A DNA stretch of 56,253 bases from Betaproteobacteria bacterium HGW-Betaproteobacteria-6 (GCA_002842145.1 PHCF01000010.1:1-56253), one strand, 5' to 3'; positions 29,182 to 36,770 are shown, numbered from the stretch's first letter. Numbers and translations: made by a program. Notes: generated by a model from the sequence alone, not told the origin.

Positions 29182-31656
29182 ATGAGCCTCGACTTTGGAA
29201 AGCTGAACGCTGGCGCCGGCGCCAAGCAGACAGACCCTCGCAAAATCTTCACGACGCTCAAGCGTGACGCCCGTTTCAAGCGGCCACTGGACGAGCAAGC
29301 GGACGTACTCGATGCTTGGTATGCGCGGCGGAAGGCAAAAGATCTGACGCTTAAGATGAATACCGGTGGAGGCAAGACCGTCGTAGGTCTGCTGTGTTTG
29401 CAAAGCGCCCTGAACGAAAACGTCAAGCCTGCCGTCTACATCACGCCAGACAACTTTCTCGTCAATCAGGTAATACAGGAGGCGAAAGCGCTTGGCATTT
29501 CCACTACGGAGGATGAAAAGAACCCCGACTTCCTCGCGGGGCGAGCCATCCTTGTGGCCAACGTCTGGAAGCTCTTCAATGCGCGATCAGTCTTTGGTGT
29601 CGGGCAGAACAAGATCCCGATCGGCTGCGTCGTCGTCGACGATGCTCATGCATGCCTCGGCGTCGTTCACGATCAGTTCTCAATTAAGGCAGGTGCCGGC
29701 ACGCCGGTGTACGACGAACTACTCAAGCTCTTTGATAGCGACCTAGACCATCAGTCACCCACCGGTCTGCTCGACGTGAAGGCCAAGGACCCCAACATCG
29801 TGATGGTGGTGCCCTACTGGGCCTGGCAGTCCCGTCAAAAGGAAGTTATCGCGCTACTGCATACCCAACGGGCGTCCGCTGAGCTAGAGTGGAGTTGGCC
29901 CTTGCTGAGCGAGTGCATCCCGCTTTGCACCTGTCTGTTTGGCGGGGGGAAAGTAGAAATCTCTCCGCATTTCATCCCGGTCGATCGCATCCCCTCTTTC
30001 GCCAATGCCCAGAGGCGAATCTACATGACGGCCACCTTAGCGGACGACTCAATCCTCGTGAGCCACTTCGGAGCAGAGGCGAGCGAGGTCATCAAACCGA
30101 TCCGGCCCAAGGGTGGCGGGGATATCGGAGATCGAATGATCCTCGCACCGCAGGAGATCAATCCTGACTTCAAGATTGAAGACATCCGGGAACTAGTGTC
30201 GGCAATCGCGAAGGACCTGAACGTAGTTGTCATCGTCCCATCCAAAGAGCGGGCGAAATTCTGGAAGGATGTCGCGAATCAGACTCTCGACAAGGACAAC
30301 ATTCAGGCAGGTGTGCAGCGCCTTAAGGACGGCATCGTGGGATTGACCGTACTTATCAACAAGTACGATGGCATCGATTTGCCGGGAGAGGCCTGCGAGT
30401 TACTTGTCATTGACGGGTTGCCAGAAGTCTATGGGCTTAGCGAGCGCCTCGAGATGCTGCTGTTGGATGGGACTAAACGCCAGCTAGTGCGCCAAGTCCA
30501 GAGGATCGAACAGGGAATGGGTCGTGGCGTGCGGTCCAGCGACGATCATTGTGTTGTACTGTTGCTTGGCGGCAGACTGACGCAACGACTTCATCAACCA
30601 GAGGCCGATGCGATGTTCTCTTCCGCCACTCGTGCCCAGATCAACCTTGGCAAGGACGTTGCTGAGCAGTTGCGTGGGCAGTCGCTCGAGAAGCTCGAAG
30701 AGATTATGGACTTGTGCCTGGAGCAGAATGACAACTGGGTCCAGGCTGGTCGCAATGCCGTTGTAAACGCGCCGCCCATCGAAGACGGGCACATTGATGC
30801 TAATCAAGTACTACTTCGAGAGGCCTTCGATGCAGCACGCGTGGCGCGATACGATGTCGCCACGCACAAGGCCCAGGCAGCAGTGAACGCAACTACCGAG
30901 TGCCAGATTAGGGGCTACCTGAAACAGCAATTAGCGGAGTACACAAACTTTACCGACCCTGCACAGGCGCAGGAACTACAACTGGCTGCGGTGAGCGACA
31001 ATCAACGATTGCTTAAGCCGCTGGCAGGAACGACATATCACCGCCTTAGTGCGCCGCCCAGCGGGCAGGCGGGGGCAGCCGTGCAGTTCATGACTCGCTT
31101 TCTCGAAGGTAACGACCTCATTATTTGGGTCAACGGGTTGCTGGAGGATCTCCTGTGGGGGGAAGAAGGGTCAAAGCGGTTTGAGGCTGCCATGAAGGAA
31201 CTGGGAGTATTCCTCGGCTTCGGATCCGAGAGGCCAGAAGACCAGGTGGGTCGAGGTCCTGACAACCTGTGGGCACTCGGCAACTCACGATATTTCGTGA
31301 TCGAGTGCAAGAGCGGAGCCGTAATGGCAGAGCGAATTTCTAAGCATGATACGAATCAGCTAAACGGCTCGATCGTCTGGTTTGATGAGAAATACGGCCA
31401 CACATGTACTAGGACCCCCATCTTGGTGCATCCCAAAACCATTTTTGAACACGCCGCATCGCCCCATGCCGACATTCGAATCGTCAATGGGCCGGGCCTC
31501 AACAGGATGCGCGAAGCGATTAAGGCGTATTCGGTCTCGTTGGCCACTACTGGTGGTTATACAGATGCGAAGGCAGTTGAAAAGCAACTGAAGTATCACA
31601 AACTTTCCGCCGAGGAGATCGAGGCCTTGTGCACGGTTGCACAGGGTGCCAAGTAA
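29182..31656 (+). CDS. DEAD-like helicase fused to a PD-(D/E)XK nuclease domain
   Basis: The 824-residue protein begins MSLDFGKLNAGAGAKQTDP. Walker A NTGGGKTVV is near residue 55-63, motif II is VVDDAHACL (about 152-160), motif III is MTATLADD, and motif VI is QRIEQGMGRGVRS (about 437-449). The C-terminal 180 residues contain a nuclease signature: Asp694 in GPDNLWAL, then Glu708 and Lys710 in FVIECKSG, the D...ExK triad of restriction-type nucleases. Helicase and nuclease in one chain suggests unwinding and cutting of foreign DNA. The start at ATG 29182 is preferred to the TTG at 28906 because the protein from there matches a helicase N terminus. It closes the array; it could be an independent single-gene system that landed there. 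Confidence 0.8.
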   Translation: MSLDFGKLNAGAGAKQTDPRKIFTTLKRDARFKRPLDEQADVLDAWYARRKAKDLTLKMNTGGGKTVVGLLCLQSALNENVKPAVYITPDNFLVNQVIQEAKALGISTTEDEKNPDFLAGRAILVANVWKLFNARSVFGVGQNKIPIGCVVVDDAHACLGVVHDQFSIKAGAGTPVYDELLKLFDSDLDHQSPTGLLDVKAKDPNIVMVVPYWAWQSRQKEVIALLHTQRASAELEWSWPLLSECIPLCTCLFGGGKVEISPHFIPVDRIPSFANAQRRIYMTATLADDSILVSHFGAEASEVIKPIRPKGGGDIGDRMILAPQEINPDFKIEDIRELVSAIAKDLNVVVIVPSKERAKFWKDVANQTLDKDNIQAGVQRLKDGIVGLTVLINKYDGIDLPGEACELLVIDGLPEVYGLSERLEMLLLDGTKRQLVRQVQRIEQGMGRGVRSSDDHCVVLLLGGRLTQRLHQPEADAMFSSATRAQINLGKDVAEQLRGQSLEKLEEIMDLCLEQNDNWVQAGRNAVVNAPPIEDGHIDANQVLLREAFDAARVARYDVATHKAQAAVNATTECQIRGYLKQQLAEYTNFTDPAQAQELQLAAVSDNQRLLKPLAGTTYHRLSAPPSGQAGAAVQFMTRFLEGNDLIIWVNGLLEDLLWGEEGSKRFEAAMKELGVFLGFGSERPEDQVGRGPDNLWALGNSRYFVIECKSGAVMAERISKHDTNQLNGSIVWFDEKYGHTCTRTPILVHPKTIFEHAASPHADIRIVNGPGLNRMREAIKAYSVSLATTGGYTDAKAVEKQLKYHKLSAEEIEALCTVAQGAK

Positions 31657-31969
31657 CGTAGGACACTTTGAGCCTCGATGCTGCACCTGGGAACACTAGA
31701 ACCTAGAGTGGTTTGGCTTGCCTTTGGGGGACACTCCGACGGATCGCACTGATGGTCTTCTAAACGTCGCTGAAAAATGCGAGTGGCCGAAAATTTGCGA
31801 AAAGCAGCCTTTGCTAAACTTTCAAGGAATGGCCGCTCAGGCCGAGGAGTTCACGTTCGGCAAACGCTCTGAACAACCGCACCACTCTGAAAACTACCGT
31901 TGCCACGCCCGATCGATGAAGCTCCGTATTGGGTCGATTCGAGCCGTTCAGGTGACTGCGATTTCGCAC
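31657..31969. other. Non-coding stretch after the defence array
   Basis: About 310 bases between convergent genes. I see no gene, no clear terminator and no repeat; short open frames here are antisense to the next gene or lack codon bias. Confidence 0.4.
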
Positions 31970-32800
31970 CTAAACGTTCGTACGGTATTGCTCGAAATCC
32001 GCCCAGCCCGCGACGTATCCCGACTCTTCGCCGTCTACCCAACGTCTACCGCGTTCGCCGATCTCCAGGCGGTTTTCCGCGACTTCGCGGGCAACTTTCG
32101 CAGCGTCTCCGGTCCGGAGGGCGCTTTTCAGTTGGTAGTCTCGATAGATCGACACGTACGCTTTCGCGACCTTGTAGCGTTTGGTAAGCCAATCGTTGGC
32201 TTCTTTGTCGAACCTGAGCAGCGCTTCCCCCATAGCCAGCACTTCGGCAGCAGCGGGTGATTCGCCGAACGTCAGTACGACCAGTTCTTTAATCTTCGCC
32301 TCATGCTTCGCTTTCCGTTCGGCTTCTGCGTTGGCGGCCGCCCGCTTCGCACCTGCCTGGGCGTTGTGGAATATCCCGTTGAGGTGCTCGAAAAATTGGG
32401 CAGCTTGGCGGAGGAAATCTTCTTCAACTCGCGGAACAGTGCCTCCGCGTTGTGCTAGGGAGAGGATTTCTCGAGCGGCCGATGCCGCTTTCGCTGCATT
32501 CGTTCGGAAACGTTTGGCGTTCACTTCTCCCTGGAAGCCCGTGAAGCGCTCTTTGAGTAAGGGGAAGAGATTGCTTGCGTTCGGCTCAACATGAGCTTTT
32601 TTGGTAATTTTCAGCGGGGAGGGAACCCGCTTTTCGACGATCCGTTCGACTTCGACTACCTTCTCGACGATGAGGGGTTCGGCGGTCTTCGCCGCCGCGA
32701 TAAGTTCGCGCTGCCGTTGTCGCCAAGCGCGAGCGCGCTCGGCGTCGCTGGAATAGGTGCCAGGCCTGCCGCGCTTGCGTTTTTCAGTTACGTCGGCCAT
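31970..32800 (-). CDS. Unknown protein with Arg-rich N terminus and long helical region
   Basis: The 276-residue product starts MADVTEKRKRGRPGTYSSDAERAR in part; the GRPGTY motif plus a run of Arg/Gln resembles the N termini of plasmid or phage DNA-binding proteins. The middle (about 80-200) is Ala-, Lys- and Glu-rich and predicted helical by eye, including EAERKAKHEAKIKEL. GGAG precedes the ATG at 32800. The inverted repeat TTCGTTCGA/TCGAACGAA lies just upstream and could be an operator. I do not recognise a family. It may be a DNA-binding or plasmid-type maintenance protein; this is only a guess from composition. Confidence 0.5.
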   Translation of the reverse strand: MADVTEKRKRGRPGTYSSDAERARAWRQRQRELIAAAKTAEPLIVEKVVEVERIVEKRVPSPLKITKKAHVEPNASNLFPLLKERFTGFQGEVNAKRFRTNAAKAASAAREILSLAQRGGTVPRVEEDFLRQAAQFFEHLNGIFHNAQAGAKRAAANAEAERKAKHEAKIKELVVLTFGESPAAAEVLAMGEALLRFDKEANDWLTKRYKVAKAYVSIYRDYQLKSALRTGDAAKVAREVAENRLEIGERGRRWVDGEESGYVAGWADFEQYRTNV

Positions 32801-32814
32801 CTCGGCTCCATGTT

Positions 32815-32872
32815 TTCGTTCGAACGCAAATAACGATACGTCTTTTCGAAAAACCAGGCAATATCGAACGAA
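32815..32872. promoter_or_regulatory. Spaced inverted repeat TTCGTTCGA / TCGAACGAA
   Basis: TTCGTTCGA at 32815-32823 and its exact reverse complement at 32864-32872 frame a 40-base AT-rich spacer directly upstream of the gene starting at 32800. The left copy sits inside the palindrome CGTTCGAACG (32817-32826). This is the layout of a two-site operator. Confidence 0.4.
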
Positions 32873-32887
32873 CGGAAATAATCGGGA

Positions 32888-33313
32888 TTATTTTCCGAAT
32901 GCGATGGATTTTTCCCTGAGTGCGTTGATCATCGCCTCAGGAATTTCCTCGCCACGTGACTCTATCAAGCGTTCGATCGGAATGATGGCTTCGGCAGGAA
33001 TGATGCAATGCCGGGCCAACCGCCAGACGTCTCGATAGCTGGGCTTCTCATGCGCGGTCGCTGACCGGGCGTTATAGGTGCGCTGGGCGATGGTGGCGTC
33101 CTTCGACCAGTGCGGAATCAGCCCGAACGACCCCAGCAGCAGTTCACGAAATGGTACAGCGTCGCCGCCGACATCGGCGAATTCGTGTTTTCGGACCAAG
33201 GGACCGTAATAACCCGGCCATAGGATCGGCTTGAGCCCCAAGGGCAGACCTTCCACGCCGAAGTTGGAGCGGAGCCGGTTCGGGTCAGTTTGAGGGTCGT
33301 AGTGGGAACACAT
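32888..33313 (-). pseudogene. SRAP/YedK-family protein, C-terminally truncated
   Basis: The N-terminal 115 or so residues match the SOS-response-associated peptidase family (YedK, human HMCES), which forms a covalent shield on abasic sites in single-stranded DNA. The nucleophile Cys2 follows the start Met (MCSHYDP), and the conserved NARSAT with the active-site Asn and the IPHW motif are present. After CIIPAEAI the sequence leaves the family: the acidic residue of the next motif and the later catalytic His are missing, and a 30-residue unrelated tail ends the frame at 141 residues against about 220 usually. I used the ATG at 33313 because the Cys must become the N-terminal residue. It is probably non-functional. 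Confidence 0.7.
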
Positions 33314-33336
33314 GCCGCCCAGAATACCAAACAAAA

Positions 33337-33365
33337 AACCTCTCGGGTTTGGACGCCGAGAGGTT
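33337..33365 (-). terminator. Terminator of the Ala/Pro/Lys-rich secreted protein gene
   Basis: AACCTCTCGG at 33337-33346 pairs with CCGAGAGGTT at 33356-33365; on the minus strand a T tract follows (A tract at 33333-33338). It ends the gene at 33382-33678. Confidence 0.8.
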
Positions 33366-33381
33366 CTTGGAGCCAGCCGGC

Positions 33382-33678
33382 TTACTTGGTGGCGGGCGTC
33401 GCGACGGGGGCTGCAGCTTCGGTTTTCGCAACCTTGTGACCGTGGTGATGCTTCTTGGCCGTGGCCGGTTTTTCGGCCGGCTTGGCAGCGTCGGTCTTGG
33501 CCTCGGCCTTCACCGGTTCAGCCGCCTTCGGTGCTTCAACCTTCTTTTCTGCGACGGCCGGGGCGACCACCTTGGCGCTCGGTGCAGCCGGCGCACTAGC
33601 GGCGCTGCCCTGGGCAAACGAAGCGGATGCGAAGCCAGCCACAACAGCCAGGGCGATAAGGGTCTTGGTCACTTGCAT
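33382..33678 (-). CDS. Small exported Ala/Pro/Lys-rich protein
   Basis: The 98-residue product has a clear Sec signal peptide (MQVTKTLIALAVVAGFASASFA, first residues, with cleavage after SFA near residue 22). The mature part is low-complexity Ala, Pro, Lys, Glu and Val, ending in a His cluster (KKHHHGHK). Such proteins are common in Betaproteobacteria and resemble acid-shock-like or metal-binding periplasmic proteins in composition, but no function can be assigned. GC and codon use are close to the backbone, unlike its neighbours, so it may have been picked up from a related genome. A good terminator follows. Confidence 0.65.
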   Translation of the reverse strand: MQVTKTLIALAVVAGFASASFAQGSAASAPAAPSAKVVAPAVAEKKVEAPKAAEPVKAEAKTDAAKPAEKPATAKKHHHGHKVAKTEAAAPVATPATK

Positions 33679-33825
33679 TTTGAATCTCCAGAGTAGTTCG
33701 TTCGTATTGGTCGGTCTTCGGTGCTGACAACCATTTGCAGCGCCTTGTGCCGAATAACGCGGCGGATGACGACCTGGATGTCAGGTGAAACGTAAGGCTG
33801 TGTATCAGCTCGTGACCCAGATGTA

Positions 33826-33851
33826 TTCAGGGATTTCAGGGATTTCAGGGA
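33826..33851. repeat. Short tandem repeat, 9-base unit TTCAGGGAT
   Basis: Three head-to-tail copies, the last lacking its final base, in the 258-base gap between the exported-protein gene and the SOS cluster. Confidence 0.7.
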
Positions 33852-33897
33852 GTCAGGCGCAATGAAATAGGCATACAGCGTTGCTCTTTTGAAACAA

Positions 33898-33913
33898 CTG
33901 TACAAAAATACAG
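33898..33913 (+). promoter_or_regulatory. LexA box (SOS operator)
   Basis: CTGTACAAAAATACAG fits the gamma/betaproteobacterial LexA consensus CTG-N10-CAG exactly, including the AT-rich centre. It lies 23 bases before the ATG of the zinc-ribbon gene, which is followed by a umuD-like gene, as expected for a DNA-damage-induced unit. Confidence 0.75.
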
Positions 33914-33936
33914 TCAATGTAACAAGGAGCGCCCAC

Positions 33937-34128
33937 ATGATCCGCATCGTCTGCCCCCACTGCCATGTTTCGCTATCGAGCGCTGAACTCGAACAGGCGA
34001 CCGTTGATGACCAACTGAGCTTGCTCTGCCCTGAATGCAGTTCGGTGCTCGTGTCCGAATCTCGGCACGAGGGGGAATACCACACCCTGCAAGAGCACTA
34101 CGCCGAATGCCCGGTTGCCCATGCCTGA
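33937..34128 (+). CDS. Small zinc-ribbon protein in an SOS-type operon
   Basis: The 63-residue product has CPHC near residue 6 and CPEC near residue 31, a typical two-pair zinc ribbon, followed by a His/Glu-rich tail. AAGGAG lies just ahead of the ATG at 33937, and a LexA box stands upstream, so induction by DNA damage is likely. Its end overlaps the start of the umuD remnant by 8 bases, which argues for one transcript. I know no function for this small family; DNA or RNA binding is possible. Confidence 0.65.
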   Translation: MIRIVCPHCHVSLSSAELEQATVDDQLSLLCPECSSVLVSESRHEGEYHTLQEHYAECPVAHA

Positions 34129-34441
34129 GATTTCACAGTCAGTGACCGAGGGTTTGGGCATCTTCATTCCACTCCTCGGGGCGCCAAAACTTGCCTTGCC
34201 GCTGGGCGAGGTCCGGGGGTCTGCCGGGTTTCCGAGTCCTGCGGCGGATTACGAGGACCGGCGCCCCGATATCAATGAATACCTGGTGCGCAATCCCGTT
34301 TCGACCTTCTTCTTTTCGGTCGAAGGCGATTCGATGGAAGGGGCACAGATTTTTGATGACGACATCCTGGTGGTTGATAAAAGCGTCCGGCCACGGCATG
34401 GACACGTCGTCATTGCCTTCGTGGACGGGGAACCAATATGA
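34121..34441 (+). pseudogene. umuD: umuD-like gene, truncated before the catalytic lysine
   Basis: The 106 residues match UmuD, the S24-family protein that self-cleaves in the SOS response and then joins UmuC in DNA polymerase V. The cleavage region SAGF is near residue 33 and the catalytic Ser is in VEGDSMEGA near residue 69. The frame ends at DGEPI, just where TVKRL with the catalytic Lys should follow; about 30 residues are missing. No umuC gene follows: the next gene is on the other strand. So this is a remnant of a LexA-controlled umuDC unit. Confidence 0.78.
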
Positions 34442-34492
34442 CATCGATGCGCTCTCTAACGGCGGGTGATGCCTAAACCCGAACTTACTTTG

Positions 34493-35284
34493 TCAAATTT
34501 CAACCACTAGGTCAGGAATGAAACTCGGGTTTTCAACTCCACGCCGTGAGATATATCCCCTAGGATTGCAGACGACACGACATTTCCCCAAATGGTAATC
34601 AAAGTTGTCGTGCGTATGCCCATGAATCCATATGTTGGCTTTCTCAACGAGGAGATCCAAGTGACTTGCGAATGCAGCGGAAAGTGGCTCTGCTTTAAAT
34701 CGAGGGGCAACACTCAATCCTGAAGGCAAATGGTGGGTTACCACGACTGACTTCCCTGCAAAGGGGATTGCCAATTCAGCGGTTAGCCAGGAAACTGAAT
34801 CCCGATGTAGCCGGGCCGCTTCAACAGCGAGGAATCGATTTTCCGGAGAGCAGCGAATGATGCGGTGATCGTTTAGCGCCTTTTCGGCGTTTTTCATGCA
34901 GAACACCATTGCATCATCACCAAACAGCTTGTAGTCGGTCCAGAGCGTAGCGCCAAGGAATCGAACAGGCTCACCTGTTGCCGGGTCATCAAGCTCAATT
35001 GACTCGTCGTCAAGCAACCAGATGGCAACACCCTGTGATCGTGCTTCTTCCGCTCTTTTCTTGATCTGCTGACGAATGCTGTGCAATTCGGCGTTATAGA
35101 ACTCATGATTACCGATCACGTAGAGGATTGCTGTTTTGCTACCTTTCCAATTTTCGATTGCCCACTCAATACCTCTTGTGTGTAAGTCGATATCTCCTGC
35201 CAGTACGACCACATCCGCATCTACCTCGGGTGGATGGAAGCGATCAAATTCGTTGTGGAGGTCAGAGATAACATACAGTTTCAT
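34493..35284 (-). CDS. Calcineurin-like metallophosphoesterase
   Basis: The 263-residue protein shows the metal-binding motifs of the superfamily: ISDLHNEF near residue 6 (D-x-H), LAGDIDLH near 30 (GD), VIGNHEFY near 57 (GNHE), VVTHHLPSG near 183 and HGHTHDNFD near 219. The length fits single-domain phosphoesterases, which hydrolyse phosphomono- or diesters such as cyclic nucleotides, Ap4A or protein phosphates. I start at the ATG at 35284 (MKLYVISDLH), five codons after another ATG. It stands alone on the minus strand; the substrate is unknown. It looks intact. In phage and island settings such enzymes sometimes counter or supply nucleotide signals, but nothing here proves that. Confidence 0.8.
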   Translation of the reverse strand: MKLYVISDLHNEFDRFHPPEVDADVVVLAGDIDLHTRGIEWAIENWKGSKTAILYVIGNHEFYNAELHSIRQQIKKRAEEARSQGVAIWLLDDESIELDDPATGEPVRFLGATLWTDYKLFGDDAMVFCMKNAEKALNDHRIIRCSPENRFLAVEAARLHRDSVSWLTAELAIPFAGKSVVVTHHLPSGLSVAPRFKAEPLSAAFASHLDLLVEKANIWIHGHTHDNFDYHLGKCRVVCNPRGYISRRGVENPSFIPDLVVEI

Positions 35285-35793
35285 CGCATGATTTCCCATT
35301 TAGGGGTGATTGCAATACATTGCTTTCGGCAATCCTTATCTTGTAATTGGTCACGTAAAGGTTACCGGTCGCTCATCTGACCCAATGCCGACGGCCGCTA
35401 AGGCCGAGGACTTGTCAGTGGGCAGTCGTCTGGAGCGACTACTGCACTATTTTCCAGGCCTTTAGCACGCGACGAGCCGAAGGTCGGCATTGGGTTGAAC
35501 CCAGGTATTCCTCCATGTTCGTGAGCGGATGCTACCGATTGCCGACAGCGCCGATGGTCTGTTGTAGCGGATACGTGGGGCAGCGGAGAGCAGAACCAGC
35601 CCGAACGGCAGTTCGGGGGTATTCCGGAACTTGATTTGGCAATTGGCACAGTATTGTCCGCATTTTCGGCAACAGGTCCGAATATGCATTGGCCACATAA
35701 ACTTCGCTAACGAATATTAATGGTACACGGTTGGAAAGCGATCCTTAATTGGCTCTCTCATCCGGTCCGGTATTGGGATTAGGCACAAGTCTC
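35285..35793. other. Long non-coding stretch with a large inverted-repeat element
   Basis: About 500 bases without a convincing gene. It holds the structured element at 35380-35495 and otherwise short frames without codon bias or family resemblance. The right part leads into the IS66 transposase remnant. Confidence 0.45.
35380..35495. repeat. Structured inverted-repeat element, 116 bases
   Basis: The ends ACCCAATGCCGAC (35380-35392) and GTCGGCATTGGGT (35483-35495) are perfect 13-base inverted repeats. Inside, TAAGGCC can pair with GGCCTTTA (one bulge) and GCAGTCG with CGACTACTGC (two bulged bases) around the loop tctggag. The nested stems with small bulges recall a foldable recombination site or a miniature transposable element, but no integron core triplet or target duplication is visible. 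Confidence 0.5.
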
Positions 35794-36321
35794 TTACTTC
35801 AATGTAAAGCCCGACGCCTGGCGACGACAATTCTCAAAAAATCCGGCCTCGCCGATGCCGTCGGCTACACCTTGAACCATTGGCAGGCACAGATCCGCTA
35901 TGCCTCGGATGGGCTCATCGAAATCGATAGCAACGCTAGCGAACGAGCTCTGCAGATTACGCCTGAGGATTTCCGATTGAAAAAACGTTTGAGCTGGCTT
36001 AGGCGGGGCAAAGTAGTCTGGGAATACCTCACTAATCATGTACGTCGCTTTGAGCCCCTGTAATTTATCGAGCGACTTCTCGATCGACTTGATTGACCTC
36101 AGGATACTACTGCGCGCGCTGAGCCTGAGGCTTGAGTCACGACCGATGTAGTTTTTACAAATGACCTCAGCCTTAGGGTTTGCCTCGGAAAAAGCAGTAG
36201 CGATTACTGAAAATTCATCGGCAAGCCTGAGTTCCGCTTGATACAGCCAGTCCTCTCGACCGGCGAACTCTGCAAGCTGCGTTAGTTCCACTGAAATGTC
36301 CATTTTTTCTGTCATTTGCAT
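35794..36321 (-). CDS. Unknown protein, 3' end formed from antisense IS66 sequence
   Basis: The 175-residue frame begins MQMTEKMDISVELTQLAEF. Its N-terminal two thirds (to about residue 115) is helical and charged, without a recognised family. From there on the codons are the antisense strand of the IS66 remnant, so the original C terminus was probably lost and the present tail is accidental. The upstream operator-like repeat at 36420-36440 and the divergent Cro/CI-type gene suggest joint control. Whether a stable protein is made is unknown. Confidence 0.4.
   Translation of the reverse strand: MQMTEKMDISVELTQLAEFAGREDWLYQAELRLADEFSVIATAFSEANPKAEVICKNYIGRDSSLRLSARSSILRSIKSIEKSLDKLQGLKATYMISEVFPDYFAPPKPAQTFFQSEILRRNLQSSFASVAIDFDEPIRGIADLCLPMVQGVADGIGEAGFFENCRRQASGFTLK
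35836..35955 (+). pseudogene. IS66-family transposase (TnpC) remnant
   Basis: Translation gives SGLADAVGYTLNHWQAQIRY and DGLIEIDSNASERAL, the region around the catalytic Glu of IS66-type DDE transposases (usually ...IEIDNNAAERALR). Only about 40 residues remain; the sequence on both sides is unrelated. It is a scar of a past insertion and lies antisense within the 3' part of the gene at 35794-36321. Confidence 0.75.
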
Positions 36322-36419
36322 CCCATATATGGCATGTGAGATATATCTGAAAAGATTATCTCGACGTACGGTTTAGCATGGAGCTGACGCAGAGAATTCA
36401 ATGACGACTCGCCATGTTA

Positions 36420-36440
36420 AATAGTCGATTTTGGACTATT
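36420..36440. promoter_or_regulatory. Palindromic operator candidate AATAGTC-N7-GACTATT
   Basis: AATAGTC at 36420-36426 and GACTATT at 36434-36440 form a perfect dyad between two divergent genes, one of which (36485) encodes a Cro/CI-type regulator. The size and position suit a site bound by that regulator as a dimer. Confidence 0.45.
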
Positions 36441-36484
36441 CGAATCTGGACTGCAACCTCCCGGCATTCCCTTTTGGTGTGCCG

Positions 36485-36730
36485 ATGGAAAAATCCATTC
36501 ATTCTTCCGAATATGAGCGTTTCCTAGCTTTGCTACGAAAAACTCGGATGCAAAGCGGGTTGACCCAAGACGACATCGCAACGAAATTGAACGCCACACA
36601 GTCGTTTGTCAGTAAATGCGAGCGTGGAGAGCGGCGATTGGATATCGTTGAGCTTGGTGCATGGTGCTCTGCGCTCAACGTATCGCTCGCGTCATTTGTT
36701 GAGCGTTTTGAGAAGCAGTTAGAGGAATAG
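36485..36730 (+). CDS. XRE (Cro/CI-type) helix-turn-helix regulator
   Basis: The 81-residue protein is a single HTH_3 domain: FLALLRKTRMQSGLTQDDIA, then TKLNATQSFVSKCERGERRL, and a closing helix VELGAWCSALNVSLASFVE. This is the standard XRE fold that binds palindromic operators as a dimer. I start at ATG 36485; an in-frame TTG lies 54 bases upstream and would put the operator-like dyad inside the coding region. It is divergent from the unknown gene at 36321 and stands beside the replacement thyA. It may control island functions; targets are unknown. Confidence 0.8.
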   Translation: MEKSIHSSEYERFLALLRKTRMQSGLTQDDIATKLNATQSFVSKCERGERRLDIVELGAWCSALNVSLASFVERFEKQLEE

Positions 36731-36770
36731 CATTGTCGTTAAAACGGCAATTGCTGTTTTAACGACAATG
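36731..36770. repeat. 40-base near-perfect palindrome after the XRE gene
   Basis: CATTGTCGTTAAAAC at 36731-36745 and GTTTTAACGACAATG at 36756-36770 are exact reverse complements, and the 10 bases between are also palindromic except for one G-T pair. It starts right after the XRE stop codon. There is no T tract after it on the plus strand, so it is stronger as a protein-binding or recombination site than as a normal terminator, though it could end transcription from both sides. Confidence 0.6.

Noticed and set aside
33826-33851. CRISPR-like repeats
   Set aside because: The 9-base unit has no spacers; it is a plain tandem repeat. No CRISPR array was seen anywhere in the window.
35380-35495. 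Integron attC site
   Set aside because: GTTGAAC fits the R' core on the right, but no matching left core is found and no integron integrase lies in the window.
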